From: Deltaproteobacteria bacterium
GTDB taxonomy: Bacteria > Desulfobacterota > Desulfobacteria > Desulfobacterales > ETH-SRB1
Length of the DNA: 7,152 nucleotides
Direction: 5' to 3'
Assembly (NCBI GenBank): GCA_030262795.1
Contig: JAJSZO010000130.1
Coordinates: forward strand, 1 to 7,152
Shown: positions 5,101 through 7,152 of the stretch, in pieces
Layout of the letters: each line of letters starts with the position of its first letter
How positions within the stretch are numbered: position 1 is the stretch's first letter
The notes under the pieces: generated by a model
The model's input: only the letters and a program-made list of their open reading frames with translations
The model's database searches: none
What the model was told of the DNA's origin: nothing
Program-made: the position numbers and the translations under genes

Positions 5101-5127
5101 CCCAACGCTGAGGTAATTTGTTAGCCG
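5101..5127 (-). other. Short TAAC...GTT site, possible collapsed attC
   Basis: On the minus strand GGCTAAC (complement of 5120-5126) is followed after 13 bases by TCAGCGTTGGG (complement of 5101-5111). These resemble the left and right cores of an attC recombination site, and they lie just before the first gene of the small-gene block, where a cassette would begin. The spacing is far too short for a normal attC, so either the hairpin has been deleted or the match is chance. Confidence 0.2.
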
Positions 5128-5171
5128 ATGCTTTAAACGATTGAAGTTAAATTTTCCGTACATTGGCTTTT

Positions 5172-5564
5172 TTATTCGTTGTTTCTATGGTGCAGATAGT
5201 AAATATTTAAATCCAGTATCGCTATCTTTTTCCCTTTACTGGTTACATAAGCATGTATTCTGAATTCTTCGTTATCTCTTTTTGTCTCCGTGCATTCAAA
5301 AATTAATTTTTCTCCGCAGGAAACCGGTAAAAAAAACTTCGCCAGAACAATTTCTTTTAATTTTACATTTTTTTTGCGCCATTCCTGTAAAACAACTAAA
5401 ACTGCCTGTATTTTACAAAAACCCGGCAGAACGGGTTTTTCTGGGAAGTGACCCTGAAAACCTGTGAACTCTTCAGGAAAAAGAAAACGGGCAGATACAT
5501 TGTTTCTGTCTTTTTCAGTTATATCAGACATGTACTGTTTGATTTCCCGCATAATTATATTCAT
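5172..5564 (-). CDS. Hotdog-fold 3-hydroxyacyl-ACP dehydratase-like protein (FabZ/FabA-like)
   Basis: This 130-residue protein carries the hotdog dehydratase signature FQGHFPEKPVLPG at residues 36-48, with H39 at the catalytic His position. In FabZ, a Glu five residues after PG completes the dyad; here that place is Q53 (PGFCKIQAV). The rest fits one hotdog domain: VKLKEIVLAKFFLPVSCGEKLIFE (67-90), then strands FRIHAYVT and KKIAILDLNIYYL. The length suits a stand-alone subunit. The ATG overlaps the stop of the lipoprotein gene (ATGA, 5561-5564), so it is cotranscribed with the lipoprotein and MMPL exporter. Small hotdog dehydratases of this kind act with ketosynthases and acyl carriers in aryl-polyene-type clusters. 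The missing Glu suggests weak activity or a structural partner role in a heterodimer. The family is clear and the pathway is inferred from neighbours. Confidence 0.75.
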   Translation of the reverse strand: MNIIMREIKQYMSDITEKDRNNVSARFLFPEEFTGFQGHFPEKPVLPGFCKIQAVLVVLQEWRKKNVKLKEIVLAKFFLPVSCGEKLIFECTETKRDNEEFRIHAYVTSKGKKIAILDLNIYYLHHRNNE

Positions 5565-6283
5565 GCCCGGATCTCCAATAATCGAACAACAAGATTATAT
5601 TCATATTGATAATGCTTAATAATAATACCGGCTGGATAAAGTTTTTTATTCACTTTTTGGTATTCATAATAAAAAACACTCCAGACTTTTTTGTTATTTT
5701 CATAATAGTTTTTTTCGATCAAAACTTTATCAGCACCGGCAAAGACATATTCCATGGTACCTGATACCTCCGGCTGTCTGAAAATGATTGTATATTTTTT
5801 CTTAAAAACATTAGCGTCTGCCGCTGGTATGCAGTCAAAATAAGCCTTTTTGATGTTATCGGCAACTACGTTCGCAAAATCGCCGTGACGTGTAAACTCT
5901 TCAATCGCAAACCTGCAAGCAACTCTATCTTTTTCCATTGATAATTCAAAAAGAGTGCCGCCTCCTATCGGATTTATTCCAACCACTGTAAAAGATTTAT
6001 TTTTAATGTCTGCAGCGATATAACCGATAGCGGAAGGAATGGAATGTCGTTTGTACATAAATTCAATAGTGGTTACGAACTGGAATTCAGACGGCAGGGA
6101 ACCGGCAAATTGTTGACGCACATCTGTTGGATCGAATAACTCAACCGGTACAAGTGCTGTTTTTTGAAAAGGGATATTGGTACAGCAGGTTAAGCAAAGG
6201 ATAGACAGCCCTGCTACTATATACTTTAATATTAATAATTGGGATTTATGCCCAATTTCCCCTGATTTGTATTCTTTATCCAT
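5561..6283 (-). CDS. Lipoprotein, DUF3261-like, of an MMPL exporter operon
   Basis: This 240-residue protein has an N-terminal lipoprotein signal: a basic stretch to K20, the hydrophobic YIVAGLSILC, then LTCC, so the lipidated residue is most likely C34 with Cys at -1, a less common but tolerated lipobox. The mature part is a beta-rich domain including SFTVVGINPIGGGTLFELSM, then FANVVADNIKKAYFDCIPA at about residues 136-154, and further strands to LVVRLLEIRA. The order resembles DUF3261-type lipoproteins that accompany MMPL exporters in aryl-polyene-like clusters. It probably sits in the outer membrane or periplasm and handles a lipid product. The ATG at 6283 lies 52 bases inside the exporter gene with no good ribosome site. 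No ATG, GTG or TTG start occurs later before the signal sequence, so translation coupled to the exporter is likely. The family assignment is moderate. Confidence 0.6.
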   Translation of the reverse strand: MDKEYKSGEIGHKSQLLILKYIVAGLSILCLTCCTNIPFQKTALVPVELFDPTDVRQQFAGSLPSEFQFVTTIEFMYKRHSIPSAIGYIAADIKNKSFTVVGINPIGGGTLFELSMEKDRVACRFAIEEFTRHGDFANVVADNIKKAYFDCIPAADANVFKKKYTIIFRQPEVSGTMEYVFAGADKVLIEKNYYENNKKVWSVFYYEYQKVNKKLYPAGIIIKHYQYEYNLVVRLLEIRA

Positions 6284-7152
6284 AATCTATAAAATGATGG
6301 GATGACAATTATTGAAGAAATATATCCGAATAAAACACCTGAAACTATCGTAGCCCCAATTGAAAATAATACCGGATGGTTAGCAAACAACAATACTCCT
6401 GCGCCTATGAGTGTTGTAATTGCCGAAAGCGACACAGCCATATGTGTCCCTGTTTTCAAGTTGCGTGAGCATGTATAAACCATGAAGATTCCATAGTCAA
6501 TGCAGAGACCTAAAACAACCATAGCTGCAATAAGGATGGGCGCATTTAGAAACAAACCGAAAATTGGAATAATTCCCATGACTGCTGTTGTGCCTGTTAT
6601 AACCGGAATCAGGGCAAGAGCCGTCATTTTTATATTTTTTAACAACAGGCAGGTTAACAAAGGTATCATTATAGCAGCGATTCCCGATAATAAAATTATT
6701 TCTGAGGACACAGATTCAGACAGCATACGTGAAAGAACTTTTCCGGAGACCAAAAATGTCCCTGGATAATGACTGGATATCGTTGACATGGCATTTACAT
6801 ATTTATCTTCATCAGGAAAGAAAGACATCACTTGCAAGCGGTTATTCTTCTCCATTACAAAGCGTTCCTTCAGCCTTTTATAGATTTTAATTCTTTTTGG
6901 TTCATTTTCAACAATCGTACACGCATACAAATTATCAAAAAATGGAGAAAATGCGTTTTCAGAAAAATTATAATCACTTCCATACGTTGAGATAAGCTCC
7001 CTCAGCTTTTCTTCTTTTCCTTGCTTCCAAAATTTTTTCCATCTATCAACATTGGCCTTGCGTGTTTGTTTTGAAGGCCAAATCGCAGCAAGGCTTGAAA
7101 AATTATCTTCTCCAACCACCGTCTTTGCTTGCTTGTAAATTTTTTCATTAAC
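6232..7152 (-). CDS. MMPL/RND-type lipid exporter, C-terminal part (runs off right edge)
   Basis: The frame is open from the edge to the TAA at 6232-6234, giving 306 residues. Full MMPL-type exporters are about 750-800 residues with twelve membrane helices, so this is the second half. About 150 soluble periplasmic residues come first, including QVMSFFPDEDKYVNAM and the YPGTFLVSGKVLSRML typical of the second porter domain. Five helices follow at about 150-171, 176-200, 204-228, 235-257 and 260-287. GLCIDYGIFMVY around residue 219 holds the Asp-Tyr pair that serves proton relay in this family. Its end overlaps the lipoprotein gene. Such transporters export lipids, glycolipids or polyenes to the outer envelope using the proton gradient. 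The substrate is unknown, but the hotdog and lipoprotein neighbours suggest an aryl-polyene-like or fatty-acid-derived product. The first visible residues are VNEKIYKQAKTV; the true start is outside the window. Confidence 0.8.
   Translation of the reverse strand, partial: VNEKIYKQAKTVVGEDNFSSLAAIWPSKQTRKANVDRWKKFWKQGKEEKLRELISTYGSDYNFSENAFSPFFDNLYACTIVENEPKRIKIYKRLKERFVMEKNNRLQVMSFFPDEDKYVNAMSTISSHYPGTFLVSGKVLSRMLSESVSSEIILLSGIAAIMIPLLTCLLLKNIKMTALALIPVITGTTAVMGIIPIFGLFLNAPILIAAMVVLGLCIDYGIFMVYTCSRNLKTGTHMAVSLSAITTLIGAGVLLFANHPVLFSIGATIVSGVLFGYISSIIVIPSFYRLWIKNTNQGKLGINPNY

Noticed and set aside
6500..6769. Plus-strand open frame of 89 codons
   Set aside because: It is antisense to the membrane helices of the MMPL exporter.
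1..7152. tRNA or rRNA genes
   Set aside because: No cloverleaf with a TTCGANNC-type loop and acceptor pairing, and no rRNA-like sequence, was recognised on either strand by eye.

Overview
The window looks like an accessory stretch of a Gram-negative bacterial chromosome. The protein families (ComEC, an MMPL exporter with a small lipoprotein and a hotdog protein, a ParD/ParE-like pair, a pRiA4b ORF-3 protein) and the mix of AT-rich genes, short inverted-repeat elements and gene remnants would suit a large-genome Desulfobacterota-type organism. That placement is impression rather than proof. Nearly everything is read from the minus strand; the toxin-antitoxin pair is the only plus-strand unit.

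Layout. 1-410 is the N-terminal end of a ComEC/Rec2 DNA-uptake channel, running off the left edge. 411-921 is non-coding and is dominated by a roughly 304 bp element with nested inverted repeats (618-921), whose right end cuts into the next gene. 885-2356 is a decayed two-gene unit on the minus strand: a YhaO/SbcD-like metallophosphoesterase, then a YhaN/SbcC-like AAA ATPase. It carries an internal deletion, frameshifts, a nonsense codon and a 3' truncation. 2409-2442 holds a perfect 14 bp inverted repeat, and 2605-2728 a second inverted-repeat element. That element lies just upstream of an intact type II toxin-antitoxin operon (2769-3283).

3290-3899 is a graveyard: the N-terminal PD-(D/E)XK domain of a type IIG-like restriction-methylase, joined to an unrelated short reading frame, followed by a possible ParA C-terminal scrap. 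3977-4396 is an intact pRiA4b ORF-3-like gene. 4436-4533 contains consecutive strong hairpins, one of which resembles an integron attC site. 4528-5087 is a tightly overlapping set of three small genes: a three-CXXC zinc-ribbon protein, a 45-residue protein, and a 68-residue protein with a one-base frameshift.

5172-7152 is a compact operon: partial MMPL exporter, lipoprotein, hotdog dehydratase-like protein. The combination is typical of aryl-polyene-like fatty-acid/polyketide clusters that continue beyond the right edge.

Working together: the right-hand operon probably belongs to an envelope lipid or pigment pathway, and ComEC to DNA uptake. The middle is mobile or decaying material. The most interesting signals are the two inverted-repeat elements with similar ends, the cassette-like small-gene block beside an attC-like hairpin, and the hotdog protein that lacks the usual catalytic Glu. 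Several lesions are single missing bases, two of them in A runs, so sequencing or assembly error must be excluded before calling all of them mutations.
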